Shown here piece after piece: positions 44,640-56,653 of a DNA stretch of 64,000 nt. Position 1 is the stretch's first letter. Each line of letters opens with the position of its first letter. This DNA is from Xenopus tropicalis (lineage: Eukaryota > Chordata > Amphibia > Anura > Pipidae): NCBI RefSeq assembly GCF_000004195.4, contig NC_030678.2:97174904-97238903 (forward strand), given 5' to 3'. The notes beneath the pieces were generated by a model. It made no database searches, was not told the origin of the DNA, and saw only the letters and a program-made list of their open reading frames with translations. The position numbers and the translations under genes are program-made.

Positions 44640-44870
44640 TGAGGATGACAGCCCATATACATTAAAACAGTGGGAACTTTAGACCTCCTCTGATGAAGCA
44701 CCACATGGTGCGAAACGCGTTAGGAGATTAGGATGCACCTGGTCATGTTTTGGTATAGTATGCTTTTGTTATGAGTTATGCTTTTGTTTATTTGAGCCAA
44801 TAAATGTTGTTGTTTTTATTCCACTGAAATCTTTGCTGTTTAGCCCTAAATGCATTATACACAGTAAAAG
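44640..44870 (+). mobile_element. Hammerhead-bearing retroelement fragment (PLE-type terminal segment)
   Basis: The sequence around the hammerhead, from about 'gatgacagcccatatacatt' to 'cattatacacagtaaaagg', looks like one unit with an AATAAA 79-84 bp after the ribozyme (44801-44806). No reverse transcriptase or endonuclease frame occurs near it, so it is a short terminal fragment or a non-autonomous derivative. Boundaries are estimates. Confidence 0.5.
44684..44727 (+). ncRNA. Type I hammerhead ribozyme, full consensus
   Basis: Stem I CUCCU (44685-44689) pairs perfectly with AGGAG (44722-44726). Core CUGAUGA occupies 44690-44696. Stem II is GCACC/GGUGC around the loop ACAU. GAAA is at 44712-44715. 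Stem III is ACG/CGU with no loop (a palindrome ACGCGU), and the cleavage-site residue U is at 44721. All conserved nucleotides of the hammerhead core are present. Such ribozymes with palindromic stem III occur in Penelope-like and related retroelements and probably act as dimers. The flanking 'caataaatgttgttgttttt' 80 bp downstream resembles the 'caataaacc' placed after the other hammerhead, so the host repeat is probably a PLE terminal segment without its ORF. Confidence 0.9.
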
Positions 44871-46229
44871 GTACACGCCATACACCCCTTGAAAGTGGAG
44901 TAGGTATCACTATTCTGCAGGTCAAAATTAAGTCAGAAATTGTCTGTACTGCTAAAAACCCATATGATGCATAGTGGCAGATATGAGCATAGTGCTAGGT
45001 AGGAGAATAGAATAGGGAGCTTGAATAACTGTGGTAGCAGCTGCCTTAAACAACTTGCATGATGCTGTGCTAGCTGTTTCTGTAAACAATCAGCATAAGA
45101 ACTGACACGGCTGCCCACACACCATTATTAAAAACATTCAAAAATAAGTTTGAAAATAAACCTTAAAATGCTGGTATAAATTATTTATAAGGCACATGGT
45201 GTAATACAGTATTAAAAACCTCACCATCAAAATCATGACAGTATCTGGCAAGAACAATGACCTATGGCATTCAAAATACACAAAAGGAAATTTCCGAGTT
45301 TCTGGTATTCTGTTAACCCTTTACCAGCAATGTAACATCTGTGCTGTTGGCAGGGAAAGGGTTAGTTTGGGATACTCACACTAAAGGTATTTCTTTCTCT
45401 GCCACTAATTTTTTTTATATCTTATAGAGGTCTTCAAGCACACTACCCTAAGCCTAGTCTAATTAAAGGCATCAATTAGTCTGTTTAGGGATGATCAGAA
45501 GAAAACTATAGAATTGGCAATACACAAGGATGGACAGATATTGCTGATTTGTTCCTTCTGGGCATGAGCCCTAATGATTGGATCAGACAAAAAGTGATGA
45601 GGAGCTACAGCTTCTCTTACTTTCTCACCTGCCAATGAACAGACTGACAAGGCTCACTGGTAGATGCAATTTCCAATATAGATCTGGCAGGATCACAAGA
45701 TATTCTGCTTAAGCCCTAAATTGACATAGATGCCAGTGCAGTTAAAATAACGCTGCTTGACTGATTCAGACCAAAACCATGGCCAGCCAGGGAAGCCCAT
45801 TTATAAATTTGCTGGTTTTAGAGTTGTTTCCCAAATATATGATGTCAAGCCTAGTATAGTGTTTTTTATGAGGGTGTATTTTGGAAGAAGATCAAATAGT
45901 TGAAGAATTACTGATGACAAATACAAATATTATGACCTTCTGCCAAAGGCCACATAACATTTTCAGCTTGTCAGCAAAATGGGAAAATGGAAATGTCTAG
46001 TGTCAAAAGTATTTGTCTGATTTACTTGCAGCAAAGTAAATATATTTTTATACCTTGTGTAAGTTCATTTTTGCCAGACGAACATTTGGCCTCTTTATGG
46101 AAATATATGGATATGCAGATAAGGATTATGGTAAATACATCTCTTTGCTAGGGATGTTTGAAGACCCGAGGGACTCATAACAGAAATGTAAAACACAATA
46201 ACATTAATGTAAGGTAACATTAGCTATGC
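44871..46229. other. Noncoding stretch
   Basis: No gene recognised. A small inverted repeat at 45314-45364 (TAACCCTTT / AAAGGGTTA with AGCA..TGCT inside) is the only structure noted. Confidence 0.45.
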
Positions 46230-46640
46230 ATGAGCTGGTAGATTTCAGTGGAAATGTTATTGGCTAATAAAAGGTGAATGCACTAAAAGTCCCTGAAAAT
46301 TTTTCATGTTATTTAGTCTTTTACTGGGAGGAAGCTAATTATGAGCTCCATCTTGGCAGCAAAAACTGTGTAGTGCAGTATTTAGTGAGCCTGAGGCAAT
46401 GTAAGGCACTCAGAGACAATGTCATGGCAGGACTCCCATTATTGAACCCCTTTATGACTCCAGATGAGAAGCTAGCAGCACGCCTTTGACAAGGTAGGCT
46501 AATTCAGCAGCTCTTTTATTGCAGAGAAGCAGCATATTTGTAACAAAGATGCACAGAAAGATAATGCCATTTTACTTATTCTAGCCTGTGCACTGCACAT
46601 GTCCTGATATGAGATTGCTCTTAAATAATACACAAGTATG
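46230..46640. other. Candidate conserved noncoding element
   Basis: Repeat-free stretch with high information content, for example 'gatgagaagctagcagcacg' and 'ggctaattcagcagctc', and an octamer-like ATGCATGAG near 46226. It has an open frame of 71 codons (46274-46489) without known domain and lacks convincing splice context. Regulatory DNA is more plausible than an exon; neither is shown. Confidence 0.3.
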
Positions 46641-47656
46641 TATTGCATATGCAGTAATGACATTAGAGCCATGAATAAGTTCTACATTACGTGTATAAAT
46701 TGTGTGTAGTGATCTGTCAGTTATAATTGGTGCTTAGAGGTCTCACTTGAGCCATTCAATTGTGCTTATTATAAGTAATAATGGATCCCCTATTGTCAAA
46801 TATAAGGATAGAAGTCAGCTTGGAGTTCAGCGCCTGTGGTCTTGTGCACTTATGTAATAATGGGGACTACACAGAGACTTCTAGTATGCCTTATTCCATG
46901 TACATCAGATCTAGACTTTCTACAACAATACCTACATTAGGCTTTTTGCAGAATTTATGTTAAAATAGTCTTAATGTTAGTTACAGATGTATTACATAGT
47001 GTTACATTGATTCTGTGCATATTCTTGTTAATCATTTGTAGTGTGTAGCTAAACGTGTTACCTCTCTGTAACATGAGGTATATTGCCTCCTCCCTTTTTG
47101 TTGATACTGGGCCATCAGATTCACTGAAGTTTGAAATTCCCAGCTGTGCCCACCCAAAGGAAAAACTGGGGAAATCTAACTATCTCTCCTCTGAATAACC
47201 TATTAATTTCTTACCTTACCTTATGACTAAGCAACAGCCTAGCAGTGAGGGAATCCTAATTTCTTCCTTTCTTTCCGTATTATAGTGATCTAGTAGGAAG
47301 GCGGCTTTGAGATAGAAAATTATACAATACAAGCACTGCTGTTTTCATAGAGAACATAGTCAGTTTATCACAGAGAAATGTCTCTTCCTGAATTAACGGC
47401 ATGGCTGATATAGAATTAATTTGTGATCCTGAATAATTTCCAAAAAAAACAAACAAAAACAAAGGGGAATTAAGCTTGCCTCCAAATCATACACATTGCA
47501 CCACTTTCTTACACTGCTTAGTGCAGTATAACATTGACAGCTCAATATTTACGTGTATTATATTGCATTAGAAAGGGTGTAGGGGTAGCTACTGTATGGA
47601 GGTGGTGATGACTTGGGTCATACTTGCCATACTACATTTAGGTGGAACAGTGTTGC
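46641..47656. other. Noncoding stretch, nothing recognised
   Basis: AT-rich sequence; no element ends or genes recognised. Confidence 0.45.
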
Positions 47657-47764
47657 CGTAGTCTAAGGGGGCAATTTACTAACTGTTGGGTTTTTTTCCC
47701 ATATATATGGGAAAAATATGGGCATATATATGTATACATTTATATATACTGTATATATATATAA

Positions 47765-47985
47765 TACAGGTGTAGGATCTGTTATTCAGAAACTCATTAT
47801 CAAGAAAGCTCCAAATTATGGAAAGGCCTTCTTCCATAGACTCCATTTTAATCAAATAATTAAAAAAAAAGTTTTAATTATGTCGTTTTTCTCTGTAATA
47901 ATAAACAGTACTTTGTACTTGTTCTCTTATTATCTTATTGGAGGCAAAACAATCCTATTCTGTTTATTTAATGTTACAATTAATG
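47765..47985. mobile_element. TACAGGTAT-family MITE, copy 5
   Basis: Starts TACAGGTGTAGGATCTGTTA and contains 'catagactccattttaatca', 'acagtactttgtacttgttc' and 'attggaggcaaaacaatcct'. The right end is missing. It is preceded by a TATATG-rich simple tract (47700-47764) and a short MITE-like end 'gggggcaatttactaactg' at 47657. Confidence 0.8.
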
Positions 47986-49924
47986 TAACATTTAAAGCCA
48001 TTAAGCACCAATGAAAAGGCAACACTGATTAACACCATTTAACTGGTCAAATCAGAGGGGGAGGAACGATTAAAACGAGCTCAAGATGATTGGGGAAAAA
48101 CGTCTGTATTATTCATAGTTACAGGAAACATTAAAGGCTATCAGCATGTCTGGTATTTAGAATGAACATCCATGTTATCTCTTCTCTTTTATGGAGGATA
48201 CATATTTTACTACCTTTACAATCTAAAGAGACCCTCTTAATACCTAACAGAGAAGAAATTAAGATCACCCTCAAAAATAATTTCTTTGTAAGAGCATAAA
48301 TGAGAAATCTTCTCTCAGGTGCACTCTTTTAGCATGTTTTTTTGGGCATTTACTAACTCCTCAAACTTTAGGTGTGGGTCATGTCCACATAGACTCTACA
48401 TTTCTGCTGGTGAGCTTCAATGTCTAGTCTTTAAACTATGATATATTTTACATATTTGCACCACTTTGGTCTCATCCAGCCTATAGCACACTGATTCACA
48501 CATCACAAGCAAATTAATTTCTGTACTACCATTTAGAACTGGTTTTAAACTGTAAAACGTCTTTCTATGAAGACCACATGCAATTGTATGATTTCACCAG
48601 CAATTACGTTTTTTTCAGTAGGAGGATATAGGCAATGTTTATGAAGCCTTAGACACAGTTTTCCAATTTGTCTTCATTTCCTGATTGCCCAAGTCTATGA
48701 GAAATACTTTATTGTAGCATACATATACAATAATTAATACTGTTGTCATATTTTCTGTAATTTTATAACAACTCTGATTGTTTATGGTGTTTATATTTTA
48801 TTATATTATTATTAATGTATCATTTAAATGTTTAGCACTACATGTACAAGTAGAACTGTATAAATAAATATACACATACACAAATACACTACATATAGTA
48901 GCATAAAGCTAATAATGTATAAAAAGATATTTCATGTTACTAGACTTGGCACCTTTTAAGTTAGAAAATTGTCCCTGCCACAGTGCTGAATATGCTGGTG
49001 CATTAAATAAACAAACGTAATTCATATAGCAACTTTATTGATGCATAAAAGCCATTCACATAATAGAATTCAGCAAAAGTCTAAAAGCTTTGAATGGCAG
49101 ATTAGCCTTCAGCACAGCTCTGTTACAGTATACAGTATTATATTCTGCTGCAGGTGAAGTGTGCATTTCTTAATAAAAATGATCAGAATGATCAGCCATC
49201 AGTACAAGGTGGAGCTCAGAAAGGAAGAATTGTGTATGATTCTCCTTGGCAGAATGCACAGTAACTGGAACAATGACTGGGTATAATTGTTTCTACTCGG
49301 GTCTATATGTCATTATTTCTTAGTTAAAAGCTACAGTTCCCCCCTCTAGTTGACTATTGTTTACTTTTTCTGTGCTCCTTAAATGCTATAGGTGGTTTTC
49401 TTGATATACTGTACCTCTCCACTTTTGGCATTTCTTTTCATTGTTTCTCTTATTTCTCTTGCTTTAATCAATCTGTATTTTCTTACTGGCGTTCTTTCTG
49501 GCTAACGTGTTACAATATTGTGACACTTCACCTTTTCCAATTATTAATCCTCTTTCATCTTTTAAGCATGCCCTACGCCTACAGACCTTTATCTGGTAAT
49601 GTATCATATTAGTGTACAATCTCCTCAATAACCTTCCTAACCCCCATTCAACTATTCAACTGCATATTGTTATGTACAAAATACCCTTTCGCTCAGATAC
49701 TTACAAATATTAGGCTGCTTAAACACACAAGCAGGCAGGACAAAGATACTTTGGGTTTTTAAATATATCAGTTAACTAATGCCAAACTGTTCTGCATTCC
49801 AAAATCCAGAACTGAATGCTTTATTGCGTTAATTCATTTTTGCTAAATCTTAGTTTGTCTACCTCTAATCAAATATATTGTGCAAAAGCTGATTGCCATA
49901 GACCATGTCAATAACATTTTACAT
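47986..49924. other. Noncoding stretch, nothing recognised
   Basis: AT-rich DNA without recognisable genes or repeat ends. Confidence 0.45.
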
Positions 49925-50745
49925 TGTTACATAGTTACATCTGATTGAAAAAGACCAGAGTCCATCAAGTTCAACCCTTCAAAGTAAACCCAGCACACAC
50001 AAACCTATACTTACCTATCTATATTCTCACATACATAAACTATATATACAACCACTAATACTAACTGTAGATATTAGTATCACAATAGCCTTGGATATTC
50101 TGCTTGTTCAAGAACTCATCCAGGCCCCTCTTAAAGGCATTAACAGAATCTGCCATTACCACATCACTAGGAAGGGCATTCCACAGCCTCACCGCCCTCA
50201 AAAAAACCCCACTTACACTGCTTTAAATGGAAGCTCCTTTCCTCTAATCTAAAGGTGTGGTCTCTGGTTCTCTGGTCATTTTTATGGGGAAAAAAACACC
50301 CCATCTGCCTATAATCCCCTCTAATGTGCTTGTACAGAGTAATCATGTCTCCTCGCAAGCGCCTTTTTTTTTTAGAGAAAACAACCCCAACATTGACAGT
50401 CTAACCTCATAGTTTCAATCTTCCATCCCCTTTATCAGTTTAGTTGCACGTCTTTGCACTCTCTCCAGCTCATTAATATCCTGAGCCCAAAACTGCACTG
50501 CATACTCAAGGTGAGGCCTTACCAGAGACCTATAAAGGGGCAAAATTATGTTTTAATACCTTGAGTCAATGCTCTTTTTTATACAAGACAGCACTTTATT
50601 TGCTTTACTAGCCACAGAATGACACTGCCTGGAATTAGACAACTTGTTATCTACAAAAATCCCCAGATCCTTCTCCATTAAGGATACCCCCAACACACTA
50701 CCATTTAGTTTGTAACTTGCATATTTCTACCAGAGCATAACTTTT
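49925..50745 (-). mobile_element. CR1 LINE 3' fragment with terminal octamer repeats
   Basis: On the minus strand the block encodes the C-terminal end of the CR1 reverse transcriptase ORF and then the 3' UTR. It ends in tandem ATGTAACT-like octamers (plus strand 'gttacatagttacat'), the kind of short terminal repeat typical of CR1 3' ends. It overlaps in content with 3385-3905. The start is truncated near 50745. Confidence 0.85.
50167..50358 (-). pseudogene. CR1 ORF2 C-terminal fragment
   Basis: The frame reads MRGDMITLYKHIRGDYRQ and later RTRDHTFRLEERSFHLKQ, which is the conserved region after the CR1 reverse transcriptase ('RRLRGDMI.. YKYIRG', 'FRLEERRFHLKQRKGFF'). A frameshift after 'GFFEGGEAVEC' breaks it. 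In an intact LINE this protein of about 900-1000 residues carries endonuclease and reverse transcriptase; only a small tail is open here. Confidence 0.85.
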
Positions 50746-51114
50746 CAACAAAATGGAAAAAAAATACTTGGAGTGTAGGACTGGCCAGACCTATGATGAC
50801 TGTAACGTAAGTTGGGCAGCTTAAAGTATATTGCAATATATGGACAAACAATCCCTGTTTTACTTAAAGGGGAGGGCATATCTTGGTAACTTAATGCACA
50901 GAATGTCTTAATGTCCTATAAATATTGATAATGGGTGAGTGCAAAGGACCTCTTGTTGCTGTCTTTATGAATGTTGTGGTCACAGCCTCATTGCACCCCC
51001 GTCTAATGGTTTAAAATTTAGTGGGGAGCACAATTTCCCCTTTTTTGCTATAGTTTTCTAAAATAAACTTAGATTAACAATTTACAATTGTAGTTGAGAT
51101 TGTAGCAATGGATA

Positions 51115-51315
51115 TTTAGGAGCATTTTTTTTTAAATGTGAGTTTAGAGCTTTGTTTGTTTCTATGGCATTTGTAGAAGCATATTTAGCAAATGGTGAGT
51201 TCTTTCACCCATTGATAAATACACTTCTAAAAATCCCATAGCAATGAATAGAATGTGGATGATTTTTTATGTATTAATATCTAAACTCACATTTTGATAA
51301 CTCTGCCCCTTATTG
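51115..51315. mobile_element. Foldback MITE (AAATGTGAGTTTAGA arms)
   Basis: A perfect 15-bp inverted pair lies at 51134-51148 and 51280-51294. Further matching arms ('ctatggcatttgtagaag' against 'cttctaaaaatcccatag') allow most of the 200 bp to fold back. The right tail 'ctctgcccctta' resembles ends of related MITEs. Confidence 0.75.
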
Positions 51316-53335
51316 TCATTGTGTGTTATTTAATTACTGTGACTGATTTTTAATAAACGTGTTACATTTACACCTTGTGAATATTTGAAGAAGCACTAAT
51401 TGACCTTGCACTGGGTTTGCTACATTTTTGATAATATCTGGCTTTGAATTCAAAGTATATAGGTTTTTTAAACAAAGAAGAGATTGTGTTTCACTGCTAA
51501 AGAAATACATTAGGTTTTACAAAAAGCATTAAATGCATTAGTATAGAGAGTGTTTTATGCATAACCCAGATTCCCACCATGGGGTGCCTCAGAGAGAGGA
51601 AGAGCAGATCAAGAATTGCTCAGCCATCCTTCATACCTGCCAAAAGCAATCTGTAATCTTGGGACTTTGCCAGACAAGTATATATATATTTTCTTCAGAA
51701 ATGCAGAATTTGGGGACAATAATAACTGTAACCTAATTTAGGCATGTATGCTATTTCTACTGGACCAGCCATGTGAAATATAATCTGTAAGCACCCATAT
51801 ATTCATATACTGTACCAAAGATATATACACACGTTTCTTTCGTCATATTTCAACACTTTAATTAAAACAACTCTCCTTGAATCTGAGTAGTGCCCTTGAT
51901 TAGACTGTTGCATTATGAGATTAATGAAATTGACAGGAATATAAGATGTATGATCTTACACATACAGCACTGAGAGCAGCAGTTTAAATAAGAATGCTTA
52001 CCTTGATAATGACTAAATGGAGAGAAATCACAGAACAGCATTCGTCGTTTCCTCTCTGGCTTGAATAAGGCCAATAAAAATGAGTAAATTTTAAGTCAAA
52101 TATAATTATTAGAATTGGTGAGTATCTGCCAACTTTTAGGAAGATTTTGGATCATCAGAAAACTTGCTTTAAATTTGCTATTGAAACTGCAGTTTCTGGT
52201 GGAAGAGTCAGCATGATTCCTGACCAAAGTTGTCGAACAGCTGTGGAGTATTCCATTGTTTTTGTGTATATATATTCGTGCATGTTTAATGTTTACACAC
52301 ATTTTTTTGTACAACACTTTGAGATATGTTGGTTATTATTATTATTATTATTATTATCTGCTAGGAGAACAATGACCAGGCCTTGTAAGATTTATAAGTT
52401 TAATCAATATTATCCAGAAAGTTTACAAATATCCTTTTTTTTTATTAATTTGCCTTTGGTCCTGGAAGAATAAGAAACAATTTGAGAGTATTGACTATTT
52501 GTGCTTCCATCTAAAGATGCCTGTTTCCCTAGTATCCAGTATAACAGCACAGGTATCTCTTATAAGCACAGCCAGAAACACCATCCAGGGAGGACAGGAA
52601 GGACTCCTGTTAGATCCCCATGCAAAGTACAGATCTGGAATGCACCAAAAGGGGTTGGGGTTAGGGTGAATTGGTTATGGAGTTTTGAGAAATGTGGGTA
52701 GAGCTTTGGTTGGGGGCAATGCCAGGCAGATGTATGGGGCCCATTGAATCCTTAAGGCAACCGTTAACATAGTTATTATAATGGTCCCATTAGTGTACAG
52801 GCATATACTATTCAGTATCCTGAAGCTTCTGAGTATCTTGATCAGCCTAATTATTATTTTTTTTTGTAGTAAATTACCTTTGAATGAATAAAGAAGAAAT
52901 GGTTGTTGAAGACATTTTATTCTCCCGCTTTCTGACCTATCCACTTCAAATCACCTCTAATGTTGTTTATCTGGTTATGTTTTTGTCCCCCCCTGGCAGC
53001 CGCAATCCTGAGAGAAAGTAAAAAAAAAACCTCATCAAGAGGGATAAAATTCCTTTATGACTCCAAGATGGAAATCCGACCTGCCTATGCACAAAGAGTT
53101 ATTTTCAGTAACCCTGTATTTTCTCATAAAACAATATAATAATAGAGAAGAAGCCATCTTATGCTTGTACTTCACAGCTAAGGTCCTGGGTATGCATACA
53201 TAAACTACCAAACAATTTAGCAGTGAAACATACATGTAATGGTTATAATTAATTACAAAATTAAAAAAAAAAAGGTTTACACATACTATACCAAACAACA
53301 TAAGGGTGCATCCCAATGCCACATGGTTATCACAT
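51316..53335. other. Noncoding stretch with one microsatellite
   Basis: No genes recognised. (TTA)8 at 52333-52357, a T9 run at 52435 and an A9 run near 53022 are the only simple tracts noted. Confidence 0.45.
52333..52357. repeat. (TTA)8 microsatellite
   Basis: Eight tandem TTA units. Confidence 0.95.
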
Positions 53336-54155
53336 GTCCCCTGAAGATCACATCTTTTCCAGCATAAACAACCCCAACTTGGTCAGTCTTTCTTTATAAT
53401 TGAGAAGTTTCATATGCTTTACCAACTTAGCTGCCCTTCTCAGGTCCCTTTCTAATTCAATGATATCCCATTTGAGCACTGGAGCCTTACCAGCACTCTG
53501 TAAAGTGGAAGACTGACCCACTTTTCCAGTAAATCTATGCCCCTTTTAATACAGCCCAGAACCTTGTTTGCCCTTGCAGCTACGGACTGGCATTGCCTGC
53601 CACAGTCAAGTTTATTATTTACAAGGCCTCCAGGGTCCATTTCCACTATGGATTTGCCTAGTGCAGTCCCATTAAGGGTATAAGTAGCTTGCATATTCTT
53701 ACATCCCAGGTGCCTGACCTTACATTTATCGAAATTGAATCTCATCTGCCCCTTAGCCACCGAGATTGTCAGCTTGTTAAGATCCTGCTGCAAGGATGCC
53801 ACATCCTGGAATGAGATAGTTTTGTTATACATTACTTATAATACCCTCCCCTACGTCATGAATTAATAAATTAAATGAAAGTGGACCCAATACAAAACCC
53901 TGACGGACCCCACTAATAACCTAATTCCAAGCAGAGATTATACCAATTACAAGCACCCTCTATACATGATTCTGTAGCCCATTTCCTTTTCATGTACAAA
54001 CACATTACTAAGCCCAACAGACCATAGTATTGAAAGCAGTTGTTTATGGGACACTATAGCAAATGCTTTGGCAAAATACAAATAGATCACATCTACTGCA
54101 ACTCCATTGTCCAGCTTCTTACTAACCTCATTTTAGAAAGCAATCAAATTAACTG
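53336..54155 (-). mobile_element. CR1 LINE reverse transcriptase fragment
   Basis: Minus-strand translation gives segments of the CR1 reverse transcriptase in order: 'FAKAFAIVSHKQL' (normally FAKAFDTVPH) and 'GVRQGFVLGPLSFNL' upstream of 53832, then the 126-codon frame below. It ends inside the ORF on both sides. It is a different subfamily from the 3.4 and 49.9 kb copies. Stops and frameshifts are present. Confidence 0.85.
53452..53832 (-). pseudogene. CR1 reverse transcriptase fragment (thumb region)
   Basis: The 126-codon frame contains SLQQDLNKL, MRFNFDKCKVRHLG, ATYTLNGTALGKS, NNKLDCGRQCQSVAARANKVLGCIKRG and LPLYRVLVRLQ. These are the consecutive blocks after the catalytic FADD motif in CR1-clade enzymes. 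The catalytic FADD itself falls in a missing or scrambled piece just upstream (about 53833-53865). The frame is thus a fossil, not a host gene. Confidence 0.88.
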
Positions 54156-55245
54156 TATTTATTACATTTACACAATATAAACAATTCAGTTCCAGTTGCA
54201 AAAAGACTTATCACTGCTGGCTATCAGTGTGTTTTCAGCTTTAGAATATGCCAGTCTGCAACTGTAAGTAAGGAAACTACATGGGGATATACAGTATATT
54301 TCAACCAGAACTCATAACAGTAATGAAGAAAAGACATAAAATTTCCAAGACTATTTCTATTCTATTTTCTGAGTAGAGGGGTCTATGCCTTTGACACATA
54401 CTATACTTATTAACAAAATGAATAAAAGCACAAATGCTTGTGTAAAACTTGTCTTCCCTTGCTTAGCAAGAGTAAAGCTTGTGCCTATTTATATAAGCAG
54501 GGTGCTGACATGATTCATCAGTAGCATTTTGGACCTACCAAAGTATCCTACTTTATATTTAGAAAACATATAATCTGGACAAATGCACTTACAGTATTCA
54601 GTTTGGCTAAAAAGGCAATATTTCTAACCAAAATGGCCTTTTTTATAGCTAAAGCAGTGCTGTGCAGCTTGTGTGTGCCAGATATTCAATATTTATAATG
54701 CACAAGGGCTTTAATATCAAATGTCATTTAAAGTGCCATTAAGCAGCCTGGAGACTATAAAAATCCCTTTGAGGACTATATCTTGCCTCTTTACTTCCAG
54801 ATGGACAACAGTGAGTTACGTAAGTGGTGTCCAACTTACATATGAACACAATAAATACAACTACGTAATCCTTACTGTTGGCTTTTCTCCAAGAAATATG
54901 CTTTATTTGTACATAAATAACCTACTATATTTAAAACAAGGGTGAATAACTGCAAAATGTAAGAATTTTTACTGGTAATACCCTTTATTTTTATTTGCAT
55001 ATTACATTCATAACAGTCACTGCCCCAGAGGAGTTTACATAGTTTGTTTATCCTCTAACTGCATTTATCACTTCCTTAGCATTGATGCCAAGATATTTTA
55101 AAATGCTGACCTGTTTGCCCACTCCCCACATACACACAGGCACATTAACTCTCTCCTACATACATGCACATACATATATGCTTTTTTTCATTTGAATTGT
55201 TACTATTAGCCAAAAAAGTTGTTGAGGCCACTGGGGGCAAAATCC
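54156..55245. other. Noncoding stretch, nothing recognised
   Basis: AT-rich, no exons, RNAs or repeat ends recognised. Confidence 0.45.
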
Positions 55246-55297
55246 TAGGGGTTGGTGAGCAACATGTTGCTCCTGGGCCACAGGTTGGGGATCACTG
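55246..55297 (-). repeat. hAT MITE end (CAGTGATCCCCAACC on minus strand)
   Basis: 'ggttggtgagcaacatgttg' followed by 'ctcctgggccacaggttggg' and 'gatcactg' is the inverse of a known style of frog/vertebrate hAT terminus. Only one end is visible. Confidence 0.55.
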
Positions 55298-56645
55298 TCC
55301 TAGTTTAGCCACATTAAAGATATTTAAATTATTAAAGATAATTTTCTAAATGTATTATAAGTTTAAATGTATTATAGGTCATAAATAGACTTTTTGTACA
55401 TGTAAATGTATTTAATTATTGAATATGTATATCAGATGCAACATGGGTGGTTTCAGGCATTTTCCGCCAGCAAAAAAGCTGCCCTATGTGTCTGTGAATT
55501 ATGTCACTGCTGTCCAACTCTTCCATGTAGTGGGCTAATTAGCTGACATAAAACATTTATGGGCCAAATTATATCCAAATGATGATTTCATACACAGCAG
55601 TCTGGGGATCCGATTGATCTATAAAATTCCATGTTACTCTTACAAACCTTTTCCCAACATTCCTGGCAAAGTTGGCCTCAACTAGGAGGTTAGTGGGATA
55701 TTTACCCCAAGTGTGGCAACAATTAGGGAGAGGGATCCGGTAGGGATCCGGTTAGTACCATCACTAAGGGCAGTTTATTGAATGGCAGGTGACTTGCACT
55801 GTATATGGTGAATGATGGAGGCTGTATATAGACAGGCCAGTCATGCTGGGAGAGAAAAGTGTGTCAGTATTTATGTCTGCAAAAAGCTGTATCCATTATC
55901 CATAGATGTGAAACGCTGCTGCATTAAAGTTCAGTGTTTGGTTCACTACAGTGTGTGTCCAGCTTCTTTTCAGCTCAGTGACCTGAATGACCCGCTTACA
56001 TACTGTAATCATATGCTTTTTTGTTTTCTTATCTCCTCCACTTTATCATCAATAGGCTGCCAGGTTGCGATGTTACAAAACAAATGGAGTTCAGACCACT
56101 GAGCTAGAATAACTATTACTGGGAGAATAAAGAAAACCCATGTGTCCCAGGAAATGTGCTCATTCATACATTGTGTCCCTTAAATAATTTTATTTTTGAG
56201 TCTCCATCATCTTTGTTATTTGCAGTCACATGAATATATTTTATAGTGAACAGTACAGGTTGTAAAGCATAATCAGGCCCCAGATGTACTTCTGTCCTTT
56301 AGGCAATGCTTCTATTTATAAACATATGGTTTGTTTCGCCACAGCAAACCTACCATTATATAAATGTATAAATTGTTTAAGGCTTAATTTGTGTTTAGTG
56401 TTTACACTTTTCTTATATCTGATCATGCTAGTAAAGTAAAATATTACACTAAAATAACAGTAATGTATGTCAGATGGTATCAAAACAGAAAAGCTGTAGA
56501 CTCGGCTCTTCTAGACTGATTTGGTACCTTATTAACAAATGTATAAGGAAAAAACAACTGATATCTGTTAAATAACTGATATGTATTAGAAAGGTTTAAA
56601 AATTCCATTATGAGAGGCCTGCATTGACTGTAATAAGATCCAATC
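55298..56645. other. Noncoding stretch, nothing recognised
   Basis: No gene recognised. 'gagggatccggtagggatccgg' near 55730-55751 is a tiny direct repeat. Confidence 0.45.
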
Positions 56646-56653
56646 ATTGGACT

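Noticed and set aside
45314..45364. Inverted repeat TAACCCTTT/AAAGGGTTA
   Set aside because: Only 9 bp plus a weak inner match; probably a short repeat remnant.
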